NCBI GenBank assembly: GCA_008692225.1
Contig: VICG01000009.1
Coordinates: 868,001 to 932,000, forward strand
From: Monilinia fructicola
Lineage: Eukaryota; Ascomycota; Leotiomycetes; Helotiales; Sclerotiniaceae
Direction: 5' to 3'
DNA: 64,000 bases
This document shows positions 50,451 to 61,817 of the stretch, in pieces; the stretch's first letter is position 1; each line of letters opens with the position of its first letter. A program made the translations under genes and the position numbers. The notes under the pieces were generated by a model. That model was given only the letters and a program-made list of their open reading frames with translations, did no database searches and had not been told where the DNA came from.

Positions 50451-50970
50451 TTACCTCAGAAGACTTCTGAGCGCAGAAAAGAAGAAATTTTGCTTTGAGA
50501 TAGTTTTGGCTCTTATAATTGCGCGGACCCAACAGCCAAATTCAACACCAGATATTGGCGAAGGCTGTGTATCATGAGCACTGGCCCATTGTGAATCAGA
50601 ATTGCACATTATGATGAAATTTAGGATTCCAAGGCTGAGGGAAGAGAATTGCGAGGTGCTTGAGCCGAGGAAGAATACAGGACAGACATGTTGAACATGG
50701 GAATGATCTTCACGGCATGGATCACCCATTTCGTTCTCATTGTCCTCTTGCACTTCCGGTATGTTAAGTTCTGTTTCCTTACAATAAAGCTGGACGGATT
50801 AGAACTGGCCAAGGTTGACGTGTGAGATACACATTCAAACTTCTCGGACGAGCGGTTGATTGATAATCATAAGAACCTTCCAAAGATTTTGATATTGTGA
50901 TGTCGTTCACATTGAGATCAGAACCCTTCACCAACCCCTGCAAGTTGCAGATCAGGTGCCTCGGCCCCAC
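50451..50970 (-). CDS. Candidate hypothetical protein
   Basis: A minus frame starts MGPRHLICNLQGLVKGSDLN and runs to about 50825, where GTGTAT/GTATCT donor-like sites occur. After ACAG near 50778 two frames are open. One reads PEVQEDNENEMGDPCREDHS and continues to a stop at 50451; the other ends at 50621. The frame that reads best does not match the donor phase, so the structure is unresolved. Confidence 0.2.
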
Positions 50971-51042
50971 ATACGCCTATGATATAAGACATCACAAATC
51001 ACTTCCTCTCCAGAGTGCCTCCAAATCATAAAATATGTGAAT

Positions 51043-51247
51043 ATGGATTCGTCTGACTCGGAAAGTGAAAATGAAGATAAGGTAAGGAGGTTTCTTTTCT
51101 TTTTTCTCCTACGTGTTGATTTAGCCAGGTGTTTTCTTTCCAAGCAATTTTTTGGACTGCCATCAATCTGGTTCGAATCTCTACCATTGCCATCACGATT
51201 TCAGTGACACCCATTTTCGATTGGATTTTTGCTTGATAAGTTTTTGA
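51043..51247 (+). CDS. Candidate small protein or upstream ORF (53 aa)
   Basis: Exon 1 (51043-51081) encodes the acidic MDSSDSESENEDK. A GTAAGG donor and a TGATTTAG acceptor ending at 51124 give a 43-nt phase-0 intron, then a 40-residue Cys/His-containing tail (PGVFFPSNFLDCHQS) and a stop at 51247. That stop is 14 nt before the ATG of the membrane protein gene, so it could be an upstream ORF in that transcript. Speculative. Confidence 0.2.
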
Positions 51248-51260
51248 TCAACTAAGCATT

Positions 51261-52789
51261 ATGGTATGCATTGATCTAGAGGGAGAGAAGTTTTGGCTTA
51301 CAAAATTTATAGTCTGTGGTATCCCCACTCGCACCAGCAGTTTCCTCCCCTTCATCTCCTCGCTCACCAACCTACCTAACTGGTCATGTCCCCAGCAAAT
51401 GGTACCATCTTCACCTCCGCACCATCACAATCATTGTTCTTCCTATCCTCTCCTTCATCGGTATTTTTGGAACCTTTATCATAGGCAGTCGTAATGGGAC
51501 ATTCGAACACATCGTCAGCCTCGTCAGACAAGAAACGCCTGCTGCGGTTTTCCCTGATGCCAAATACCTGTTATTGAAAGATTATACTGGTATAAAGGGC
51601 ATTGACAAGCAATTGGCTGTTCTAGTGACGTTCTTTGCACCTGTTTGTGATAGTAGAAACTCTGCATTGTGGCTGAATAGTATTTACGGGTTTGGACAGT
51701 TCGGAGCGGCGTGGACACTGTTAGTGATGGAGAGTTTGAGAAGTGGGAATAAGGGAAGAGTGGTTAGTTTGTATGTGATCCCTTGGGTACAAATACCCGT
51801 TCCTGATTTGTTTTGTTCTCGAACGATGCTCCTGCCACGTGTGGAAAGGCTCATTTTGTTCGGAAACACCTTCACTGACCAAAACATATAGTATCGGAAC
51901 AGTTGGAGTCATATTTCAAAATATCTCCTATGCCGTGACGGTACCACTTTACCTATTCATTCACCTCTTGACATCACCAGTCGCAAAACCATTCCCAGGA
52001 ACATATGCAAACAGTGTTCTTCTCATCTCATCCATAGATCTGAAGATTTTGCCACTTTCAATAATCCTGTCCTATATTATCCCGTCCATTCTCATGGGAC
52101 TTGACGCTCCCTCCATAGTCTCTGGGCCTACCCATCAAAAGCTCATCGCTTTCTGGCAACCATTTCCTATCTGGACAATTATCATTCAATGGACTCTCCG
52201 CTCGTTCTTCCAGTTTATTGGATCGAGACTTACTTCGAAAGACACGAAACAGCCACCGGAACCACTAGGAGCATCGTATCTCAGCAACGCCAAACATGTC
52301 TACCGCTTCCTCCTTATCACTTGTGCTTTGACGCACCTGCCCGTTCTGCTCATTGCTCTCATCCCGGCCTCAGCAATCATAGATATTTTACCTAAACTTG
52401 CTCCTTATGCCAGTCTCAATTTCTTCGATATATATGTCCCGTACTTTCCATTTCCACTTTCCCAACGGGTGGCCGATCTTGCAAGTGGCTCACATGTATT
52501 TCTTCAATGGGATTTAACGACAGGTTCCACAGCGCTCTTGGTATGGGCTATATTATTATATCGAAATGCTACGACCGAAAAATCGATTGTAGATCCTAAA
52601 GTTAGCCTCCCGTCGTATCAAATTCGAGAACTTCTTGCGGGAGAAGGAAACAAAGCCGGAGCGTTGAGGAGAAAATTGTTGGTTAAGATAGGTGTATGGA
52701 CATTGGTGGCTGGACCAATTGGAGCAGCCACCGCTCTCTTATGGGAGAGAGATGAAATTGTACGACAGAAGATTAAGCAGGGTATTTGA
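51261..52789 (+). CDS. Polytopic membrane protein of unknown function
   Basis: Three exons are inferred: 51261-51263, 51313-51770 and 51892-52789, giving 452 aa. The long frame has no ATG at its start. A TAG stop that is also a consensus acceptor (TTTATAG) lies directly before it, and an ATG followed at once by GTATGC sits 49 nt upstream. The coding part of exon 1 is therefore probably just the ATG. After a Ser/Pro-rich start come about eight hydrophobic segments, including TITIIVLPILSFIGIFGTFI, LAVLVTFFAPVCD, FGAAWTLLVMESLRSGN, PLYLFIHLLTSP and VGVWTLVAGPIGAATALLW. The FF-x-P-x-x-D and VMESLR-x-GN-x-GR motifs belong to an uncharacterised fungal integral membrane family that I associate with secondary-metabolite clusters. 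No such cluster is visible here. Function unknown. Confidence 0.8.
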
Positions 52790-53173
52790 ACATTTGATAA
52801 TATTGAAGTCTTGGCTATAGGATGGGAGATTTTCAATATCATGCAATAAGAGGGTCCTTGGCAAAGCCATGGTGGAAGTCTATCACCGAAAGGTATATCT
52901 ATGTCAAGGCCGGAGATATGTGTTCATGATTGATTTTAGAGATTTCTCTGGACAAAGCCTGATCTTACAACTTGTATGACATTATAATGCAGGTGTGTTC
53001 GTGGAAGGTCTTTGATGCAATTTAACATGAAAGATGTAATCTTACTACCTCTATCTTTGGCGGCCTCATCATACAATTGATCTTGCTTCTTTCATGTCTC
53101 AAATACAAACACAGATATACCTTATATATTCATTAACACTGCAACAGTTTTACTAATCTACACCCAGTATCAA

Positions 53174-53389
53174 ATGACAGCCAAACGCAATCCCCCACAC
53201 ATTATCATAAAACAACTGCAAGATCAAATGTCCGTGTCACACATAACCCAAAAATTACTCAACCTTGGTGCTACTGTTACCCCCTCACTGCTACCGCCTA
53301 AATTCCAATACTACCATGTCTGCACGCAACATTTCACCGCAGATACCGCGCCTGCAAGAGAGGTCTTGATTTTGAGATTTGTTACGTGA
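53174..53389 (+). CDS. Candidate small protein (71 aa)
   Basis: A single frame, MTAKRNPPHIIIKQLQDQMS, with an amphipathic helix-like start and KFQYYHVCTQHFTADTAPAR later. The composition is protein-like. A GTGAGT donor-like site lies at the stop, so a further exon is possible. No family recognised. Confidence 0.28.
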   Translation: MTAKRNPPHIIIKQLQDQMSVSHITQKLLNLGATVTPSLLPPKFQYYHVCTQHFTADTAPAREVLILRFVT

Positions 53390-53706
53390 GTTTCGATGGC
53401 ATGAATCATGATGAATGAGAATCACATCTCGTGGTACAGGATCTTGAATCCTTTTTCGCAACGGAACAACTTAATAAGGCTCACGTATAGGGAACGCAGC
53501 AAGCGAGCTAATATATATTTGTATCCGATGCTGTAAGGAACCGATAATGTATGGGGTACAAGATATAGTGTTTGGATATGGTAGGTGGGATTGTGGTGGG
53601 ATGGAAACGTTTCACGGGAAGGGACAGCTATGTTAGACTAATACGACAGGACGGGATGGAAGGATTTGATGGGAGGGAGATAGATCATAGGTCGAGGAAA
53701 AGAAAG

Positions 53707-53735
53707 TCCATCCATCCATCCATCCATCCATCCAT
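53707..53735. repeat. (TCCA)n microsatellite
   Basis: About seven perfect copies of a TCCA tetranucleotide. Confidence 0.9.
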
Positions 53736-54980
53736 ACCAATGATAGCTGGAGTGGGCTGTTCCATGGATAGCGGCAGTGAAGATCTGTGAGGTATAGCAT
53801 GCTTGTTTGCTTTGATTTGATGTGGTTTGATGTGATGTGTGGAAGAAGATATCTTGATATAAACCAAACGGAACAACAACACAACGACACACCAAGCATG
53901 ATAATCAATGCGTACGAGTACTACCTACCTGCCTATCTAGGTAGATATCTTTCAAAGCTCTCGTATCAGAATCTGGGGCAATCGACCACGTATATCCATC
54001 TCTCTCCATCAATTGGGGAACATTTGCCCGCATATGCGAGATTATCTTCATGGCAGTAACGAGGGAGAGGGGAGATCAGAGTACGAAGAACCTTGGAAAT
54101 TGTCAATTCCCATTTGATGATCTGATTGATGCGCGAACCTTGATAATCCTTGATCAAGTTGATCCAGTGCAGAGTAGATGGATGGTGGATCATATCACCT
54201 ACAGAGAGTATTAGATAATTGATTATTCATTCATTATTCGTTATTCATTATTCACGATTCACGATTAATAACCAATTGAAGCTCTTTGAACATTCCTCTA
54301 GCTCCATCTGACCAATCAGAAATCAGACATGATTAGATCTTAATTTGAGATCAACATGGTTATTGATAAAGCTAAACCGCTTTCTGTTATTTGACATTAT
54401 TGGGATGTAAATAATTGCCTGCACTATTTAATTATTGTTCTGCAGAATGTTCCAAAAGCGATTCTGGATCGTCCTTGCCTCACTCGAATATCTGACCGGC
54501 CAAAATCTATTTACTACCTAGGTAGGTAGGTTCTAGGTAGGTACTTATACTTCCAAGGTTATTATTAGACTCGCACGGGAAGTTTCCATATGCTCATCTT
54601 GCTACTTTACACCTGGGCAACATCAACATACATTCGAAATACCGTTTGCTCATATACATCCCTAGGTATTCGCAAACCATACAAAGCAGATTCTATTCAA
54701 GTACAACTACAACTACAATTACAACTGCAACTATTCAGTCTTATCGCTTCTTATCGCTTCTGAATATCTCTGCGATCAAAGGATAAGCCGAGGGATCGAC
54801 TCCAGGTCTATCATCTCTTGATTCGGTTTTTAGACTTTTCTGTTTGTCTTAGAACTGCGCATATCGATCTTTCGAATCAGATATTTCCCTTGAAAAGCCT
54901 GCATCTCTCTCACTTGCTTGGTGCCACAGCTTTTCTATAACTTTCCAACTCCAGAATACATATTCCTGCCTTCCATTGCG

Positions 54981-56121
54981 ATGTCAACAACAACAACAGC
55001 AAGTTCCAAGCATGTATCTAATGAATACGAGTCACCTGCGAAGGGGGGGATCGATATATATTCACAAAAGGGCTTTGTCGTGGATGCCAACAATGATTCA
55101 CGGTGTGTAAAGTCGATCATTGAGTTACCCGTCCAGTTACCTCCTTCACCGGCCGATAGTGACAAGATGGATACTAGTCGACCATCGCCCTCTCCGATAG
55201 TGATTGAAGGACAACGTATTACTAGAGACATTTCACGCGGCACCCCAGGCGATCTCACCAAGTCGAGCATACCAAAATCACCCGAGCAGAAGCAATTGGC
55301 GAAGAAGAGAAATCAGTACTATGGTGAAGCGTTTGCATATCGAGAACAAGCCGGTGGTGCGAGGGAGAGAGTGAGCAGAGATAGCATGGTGCTTTGTGAA
55401 TTGGTGACAAATGTTATTGTTTGTTCTCCCTTTTCTTTACTTTCCCTTTCTTCCCCTACCTTGTCCTACCCATCGAGTCAGCTGCTAAGACTATGTATAA
55501 TAGATGCGTGAAGAACACACCCTTCTCACGAGTCTTTCCAACACCCTATCAAACCGCTTTCAACGACCCGAATCTTCCATTTTTGTCACCCTTAAACACT
55601 CCGCATGCTTCATTGTAGCCGGCACTTTCGAACCTGCATATATTATGACGATAACTGCGCTTCCATCACAAATGCAACCTGTAACCAACAAGAGAAATGC
55701 GGCGCTACTTCAGACTTACATGGCCGGTACCGAATTAGCAGTTGAGCCGGAACGTGGTATTATTAGATTTGTACCATTGGCAGAGGAGAACTTTGCAGTC
55801 AAGGGAAGAACTGTTGCTGGTGAGATAGAACAATTGGAACGAGAGGTCGCAAATGACAGTTCATCACTGGGACGATTGCATCCATCGGAAATTGTGAAAA
55901 GCAAGAAAAAAATAAGCACCAAGTCCTTGAGGAGTCTTAAAGCCAAGAATTTGCAAACGCATGAAGAGTATACTCCCTCTGTCAGTTCTAGCGGAACGCC
56001 GCCATTACCACCCTTGCCAACGGAGCCCAATGCGTTTGATAAAAAGGCAGTGAATGCTCAAAAGTTAGGGAGAAGGAAGAGTTTTATGGCTGCAGTTTTT
56101 GGAGGCAAGTCAAAGTCTTGA
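54981..56121 (+). CDS. MIF/tautomerase-fold protein with long N- and C-terminal extensions
   Basis: Exon 1 is 54981-55418 and exon 2 is 55504-56121, across an 85-nt intron with a GTTTGT donor, phase 0, giving 351 aa. Residues 1-135 are low-complexity (S/P-rich, basic patch near 115). A macrophage migration inhibitory factor-like domain spans about 137-265, with LVTNVIMREEHTLLTSLS, NRFQRPESSIFVTLKHSACF, GTFEPAYIMTITALPSQ and NKRNAALLQTYM. Residues after 280 are Lys/Ser/Pro-rich and end in RRKSFMAAVFGGKSKS. MIF-family tautomerases use a free N-terminal proline. Here the domain is internal and the equivalent position is near Val137, so tautomerase activity is unlikely. The splice is supported because it restores the continuous TNVI-MREEH strand-helix junction. 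Confidence 0.88.
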
Positions 56122-56841
56122 AGATACCGACGCGGTATATTTGGGAATGATCATTCGTGAACATCTTGGAAGATGTAAGTTTACTGGGCGGCTATAGCGA
56201 CCCATAAAAGATCAATGGTGCTTGCATTATCGTCATTTGTGTAGCAACGGAGTTTATAGGGGGATCGGATACCTGGAATACATGGATGGATATGATCGAT
56301 AGGTTTTCGGATGGAAGTCAGTGAGTGATGCGGCACCTTACTGATTGGATATGGCGTGACATTACAGGACTGGCAATGGCAAGGAGATATTACAGATACA
56401 TTACTTTCGGCTTCTCGTTGCCGGCTTTCGGATAAAAAGCACCAGGATGGCTGTTTGTGGGAGAGGATAAGATGATTAATGTTAATGTAGTATAATATAC
56501 AAATAGAGCTACTCCTGGTTGTAGCCAGGACTGAATAGGTAGGCAAGATATTCATACAATCAATAATGAATGCTTACCATGGAAAGATTGATCCCAATTT
56601 TTGTCAATCCTATAACCCGTGCCCATCCCGAACCATAGTCCTCCCCTGTAATCATCTTTCAACCCCAATGCAAGTCATCCATCCCATATCTATAATTAGC
56701 ATCCGCACTCCAAACCCAAAAGAAACCAAAACCCACGGCTGGATTCGGGCTGGGAATCCTAGAGCATGCGACTCGCGGCTTGCCCCTCATGCATAATGCG
56801 GTGCAGCTGGCTGGATCATGAACATGAACTATTCGATCCAA

Positions 56842-56870
56842 GTACAAGGTACGAGGTACGAGGTACGAGG
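56842..56870. repeat. TACGAGG minisatellite
   Basis: About four tandem copies of a 7-bp GTACGAG unit, the same unit as the degenerate array at 41277-41390. Confidence 0.85.
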
Positions 56871-57228
56871 TCAGTAGGGCTTGGATCGAACGTTCCTTCC
56901 TCTGCACCCAGATCTGTGGTACCTGCCTGGGAGGTTGGTAGGTGGGTAGGGGGGTAGGTGGGTAGGTAGTTTGATCTTATGGGGGAGCGACGTTTATGGT
57001 ACGGCATGGTACGGTACAGGACAGGATGGGATAGGACATTCGCAGATGGTACAGTGGTAGTTGCAGATGTCACCGAGGGAGTATGAGGGATGCCCCACAT
57101 GGTTTCCGTTGGTGGCCGCGTCCCGATGGGTTTCTGGGAATGGGAAGCGATAGAGTTCTATAGCTAGTTCTATCCGAGTGTTTGATGTGTGTGGTGTGGT
57201 GTCACTGGTCGCTGGTGTGGTGGAATGA

Positions 57229-57254
57229 ATGAATGGATGGATGGATGGATGGAT
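57229..57254. repeat. (GGAT)n microsatellite
   Basis: About five copies of GGAT preceded by GAAT units. It is the reverse complement type of the CATC arrays elsewhere in the window. Confidence 0.85.
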
Positions 57255-59045
57255 TAATCAATATTTGTTAGTTGTGATTGTGATTATGGCTGTAGTTGAG
57301 GTTGTGGTTGAGGCCACCAGGGCTAACGTTGCAAAAGGGGATTTCTTTTTGTTCATGTACAGTATGTACGTACCCAAATAAGCAATGGAAGCTTCCGAAT
57401 GGATTGGATGTTATTCGAGGCATTTGTGGTATATAATTAGAAAGTGATTTTAATTAGATCAAATCAGAAAGAACCTGGATAGATCGTCAAATTTATATAT
57501 ATATATACATCTAATTAGTTACATCCATACATCGGTCCCTAGTACTCGAGTAGTCAATTTGCCTCTCGCTCGGTTGATGGTGACTTCATCCTTTGCCCGC
57601 CAAAAATTGCGTTGTCTTGATGCATAGACCACTCACTGGTGGACCACCAGGACCAACCAGGAAACAAAACACCTTGATTTCTATCCTTAACCAATAAATC
57701 ATCATCAAAAAATCTTCAACCACTACTCATTATCAACCCACAACTTCAGATTGGGCACAAAGGATCCAGGTCTATTAAGTTCGAGATACTGATAAGAATA
57801 ACACTTGGCTATCAAAAAGGAAGATTCTGAAACAAAAGAAACCTTTAGTGAGTGACCTGTTCAACCCCGGACCATCAGCCACCACCTGGCATGCTTCTGG
57901 AATATTGACAGCACATCTTCCATTCATCTCAGAAGGTGTAAAAGAGGATATTCCATACTGATTGGGACCTCTCTAGTTCAAAATAGCACTCTGGCCACGA
58001 AAAGATCGGGGTCCAGCAAGGGATCTATACTTTTGATCTTCTCCACCAACATTCCACCACCAAGAGCTCTCATTCGGAGATACCGAACAGCTGCAGCGGT
58101 AGCATCATGGAGGTATGAAGAGACCTTTCCTTCTTTCCACGCGCGTTCTAAATTTGCATTCTTCATGATTTCTTTTTTGTTCTTCCTTGGATTGATAAGA
58201 GGGTGGCATTCTTGCATTTCCCGGGACTTGGTTCTTATCACGGGTGCGCACGAATGAATCCTTTCAGGCCGCGATTTTGTCTCTGCCTCGATTAGTAGAG
58301 GGAAATGTGTACGACTGTTGGCTCCACTAGGCACCCCTTTGCATTTATCTTAAGTACCTAGGTATGCAGGTGTATTGGTTTCTTCTTTGTGTTTTGGTCT
58401 GATTTGTACCGACACATAACTTGAGCTTGGGTTTCAATGATGCGGGAGGTGCCCATGTTCATTATTGCTTGTTGTCTTAGTTGACTCATGTCATATCGCT
58501 CTTCACATGGATTTTGTGTTTGGGTGGATGGTACATACTTCAAGACTCATTTTCTTTGACCAGTGTCACTCACAGGAACTGAAGGGGTCATTCTGGTGTT
58601 CGGGTTCTGTGGCTACCCGCTTCTAGGTTCTCCTACAAATTCAAAATTTGGAGGCCGAGTACAGCTTGATCTTTATCCGAGACCTTTGTATGAGTGCCGG
58701 CTTTGATGTTAGACAAACAAACAGTGGAAGTTGGCAGATGGATTTTTGATCGTCTTTTCGCAAGGCTGGAGAAATCATTTTTGGGAGTTCACCTTTGGAT
58801 GGTGGTTGTGATGTGAGGTGCCCTGGGATCGATCTATTTCGGCAAACTACATCTCACCACACCACAATAGCAATCATCGAAAGTTAAACTGAGCCGATAC
58901 AACACTATCTTCCACACCTTTGATTTATCACATCTTTCTTGTCACTCAATCACTTGTCTCCCTTGTATTACCCACTGGCAAAGTTGCACTTACCACTTGT
59001 TACTTGTGCGATATTCGACTTGTTTTCATTTAAGTACTCGCTCAG

Positions 59046-60355
59046 ATGTCTTCCTCCCCTTCAATTCTTCAAACTGGGCGCAGACGTACAAAAGAGGATC
59101 AAAGCTACAGTGGTCCTCCTCGTATGGGCCCTGTTAGGCATATCAGTCCAGCATCGCTAAATCTAGAATTTATTTATGAACAGAATCGTGCCGCTCTGCA
59201 AAAAAAGGATGCTACTAAGGTAGTTGATCCAGCTCCTGGTGTTGCCGCCAAGGGTAAACCAAGATTGATGTTGATGGGCCAAAGAAGGTTAGTTTTATTA
59301 TTAAGGCGCGTCGATCTTAGATCAAGTAGATACTGACCATTCGCAGATCTGGAAAATCCTCAATCTCAAGTGTTGTATTCCATAAGATGCCACCTAACGA
59401 AACCCTCTTCCTTGAATCTACCGCAAGAATTCAGAAAGATTCTATGCAGTAAGTCAAAATATTCTCTGTCTTGATTGCTGCCGACTAATACGCGTACTCA
59501 AGCTCCTTCATGGATTTCCAGGTATGGGATTTTCCTGGCCAAGTCGATTTCACTGAACCTCAATTCGATCTCGATGCTATATTTGGTGAACTTGGTGCAT
59601 TGATCTGGGTTATCGATGCTCAAGATGATTATCTCGAAGCAATTAGCCGCCTCAGCGGCACAATCATCAATCTTCATGACAAATTCCCAAACATTAATAT
59701 CGAGGTCTTCATCCACAAAGTTGATGGTCTCTCCGATGATTACATGCTTGATATTCAAAGGGACATCATGCAACGAATCCAAGACGAGCTCTCTGATAAC
59801 GATATCGAAAACGCTGCCATCAGTTTCCATCTCACTTCTATCTATAATCATTCCATCTTCGAAGCTTTCAGCAAAGTCATTCAAAAGCTGATTCCTCACC
59901 TCGCGACTCTTGAAGCCCTCCTCAACGATCTCTGCCGCAACTGTCGTTTTGAGAAAGCATACCTCTTCGATGTTCTCTCTAAAATTTACATCGCAACCGA
60001 TTCCTCCCCTGTGGATATGCCCTCCTATGAAATCTGCAGCGATTATATCGACGTCATCGTCGACGTGTCCGAAATCTATGGTTACCAACGCTCTCCAGAA
60101 TATATAGCCAAACTTGAAGGTCCTCCATGGAATAAAAAGCTCGAAGACCAAATCGCTTGCAAAGATGCTGAGAGTGTAATTGTTCTTACGGCAGATAAGA
60201 GACCCATTATGTTGAGGGAAGTCAATAAATATTTGGCTCTCGTGGCAATCATGAAGGAGGGAAGCTATGAGAAGATGCCGTTGGTTACTATGAATGTGGA
60301 GACGGTTGTGGAGGGATTGACCCAGGTTTTTGAGATTACTCGGCAGAAGAAATAA
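59046..60355 (+). CDS. GTR2: Rag GTPase Gtr2 (RagC/D)
   Basis: Three exons (59046-59287, 59347-59448, 59503-60355) give 398 aa; introns are 59 and 54 nt. Gtr2 pairs with Gtr1 on the vacuole membrane and signals amino-acid sufficiency to TORC1 together with the Ego complex. The P-loop is GQRRSGKSS (78-86), spanning exon junction 1. The RagC/D-type segment [20 protein letters not shown] follows, and FQVWDFPGQ (120-128) is the switch II region. FIHKVDGL supplies the guanine-specificity loop. The C-terminal roadblock-like half includes [20 protein letters not shown] and ends FEITRQKK. The FLEST and FPGQ variants indicate Gtr2 rather than Gtr1. The long antisense frame over exon 3 is a shadow. Confidence 0.94.
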
Positions 60356-61006
60356 TGGGGGATTATCTCTGTTACCATGCTCTTCCAGGGTCTTAGATCT
60401 CGAGATCTTGGCCCCTATTTATCAGGCTCATTCTCTTTGCCATGCCTTCTCATCGTCTCTTTTATCTTACCTCTTTCTCAACACCGCATATAATCTTGAA
60501 TACAATCACTAGCGCAAGCTATCAGAACCTGTATCTAAAGTTTATCTGCATGAAGCTATCGCCGAGGTTGATGATCCTCTTTTTTTTTGCACGATATATC
60601 AGAGCGTTGCTGTTTCCGGCGTTTACATAATTGCGTCGTCTGTGTTGTAATGTTTTTCTTTTCTTTTTTCCTCTTTTTCCCCCTCTCTCTTTGATAATCG
60701 ATACACTTGAGAGATCCATCAGAAGGATACATCCGAAAAGATACAATGATGGCTCATAATGGAAACACGGCAAGAATGGAAAAAGGGGCAACAAAATGAG
60801 TATCGGAATTCGGTATTTGAGAGGGGAAGAAAAGAGAAGTAGAGATTGAGATATTAGCTAATGGTCGAGTGGCATCGCTGCATTTTATATACCTACCTAT
60901 GTTTAGGGAGAATTCGGAGAATACTTCAAGATCTTTTTGTGTGGGGATGAGGGATGAGCGTGTGAGTGAGGGTTAATGTGATTTTTTGATTCTCTGTGGT
61001 GTGCGA

Positions 61007-61037
61007 TGTGCGATGTTTGATGTTTGATGTTTGATCT
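61007..61037. repeat. 7-bp tandem repeat (GATGTTT/GATGTGC)
   Basis: About four units of GATGTGC and GATGTTT in tandem. Confidence 0.8.
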
Positions 61038-61239
61038 CAGTGATCTGGATGAGGAGTGAGAGATGATGTGATGCCAAGATATGACATGCGAAATATATCC
61101 CGAGTGAGTTGAGCAGTCTTGAAGATCGAAATCGCATTTGATATATACGTCATTCTGAGGATAAGGCAGGGCTGTTTTGAGTAGGTGTTTAAATAGAAAG
61201 TATCGCGTCTTCTCAATACAATTCCTTTCTTCAACATAA

Positions 61240-61817
61240 ATGATCACCAAACTAGACCGACCCACCTCTACAAATCCCCCTCCTCACCTTCTCTCTCCCA
61301 TCAGTTCTCTGCTCCAAAAGTTCCCCCTTCATCATCTCCTCCTTGGATTCCCCCTCGGAAATCCTCTGATCCTCTTACCTGCAGCCCGCTTCGTCACTCC
61401 TTTCTCTTTTCTGCTTCTCGTCGCGGGTTGGGCATTGTTGGTCGTCGTTGTATCGGGTTTATCTACTCCTTCTTTCTGCGTGTGACGGTGGGGTTTTGAG
61501 GGGTGGGTTTCGGTCGTGGAATGGGATTGCAGCTCTGCTCGTTCTCCGCTACTGTTCTCTCTTTGCTGTGCAGCTTGCATGCTTGTCTCTACCGGGGGCT
61601 TGTTGGGGCGGCTTGCAGGAGGGAGTTGGAGGTGGGGGTGGGTGTTGCTCTTGGGATTGTTGTTGGGGCTGCATATGCTTATGCTTGTGTGTCTGGCTGC
61701 TTCCTGGGCTTGGTTTTGGGGATGGGATATATACTGAGGTGGAGGGGGTGGATGGGGTGGATGGAGTTTTATGGTGGAGGGTGGGGATTTAATGGAGGGG
61801 GTCATGGTATGTGTTAG
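61240..61817 (+). CDS. Candidate small membrane protein, splice unresolved
   Basis: The plus frame from ATG 61240 (MITKLDRPTSTNPPPHLL) carries a hydrophobic stretch FVTPFSFLLLVAGWALLVVV and stops at 61485. A GTATCG donor near 61450 and a TTTTGAG acceptor near 61500 would give a 50-nt intron. Two frames are then open, both hydrophobic (LGIVVGAAYAYACVSGCFLG in one, ending at 61817). I cannot decide between them. Opposite-strand frames are Pro/Ser/Thr-rich shadows. The segment is less AT-rich than its surroundings. Confidence 0.3.

Larger units (their letters stand above)
45203..51260. other. Gene-poor AT-rich region
   Basis: About 6 kb with no confidently recognised gene. Short polar frames occur on the minus strand at 47692-48027 (RTEATLKQFQRVNKYRHDHD), 48682-49099 and 50451-50970, and a small plus-strand frame at 51043-51247. 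An 11-nt G run lies at 46844-46854 and an ACCTAGGT palindrome at 46732-46739. Scattered protein-like pieces in several frames suggest either intron-rich genes I cannot assemble or gene remnants. Confidence 0.4.
52790..54980. other. Spacer with microsatellites
   Basis: About 2.2 kb. It holds one small candidate frame (53174-53389), a TCCA microsatellite (53707-53735), TATTCATT-type repeats (about 54222-54266), an ACCTAGGT palindrome with GTAGGTAG extension (54516-54545) and a TACAAC run (about 54700-54733). The last part is the leader of the MIF-like gene. Confidence 0.45.
56122..59045. other. Long spacer with simple repeats
   Basis: About 2.9 kb. It contains a TACGAGG minisatellite (56842-56870), a GGTAGGTG-rich tract (about 56936-56970), a GGAT microsatellite (57229-57254) and an ACCTAGGT palindrome (58356-58363). 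The minus frame at 57978-58334 is weakly protein-like but unsupported. The end of the region is the promoter and C/T-rich leader of GTR2. Confidence 0.45.

Noticed and set aside
51170..51180. GGTTCGAATCT, resembling a tRNA B box
   Set aside because: No matching A box, acceptor stem or anticodon arm could be placed around it.
59498..60151. 217-aa minus-strand frame
   Set aside because: Antisense to exon 3 of GTR2, whose sense frame carries clear GTPase motifs.
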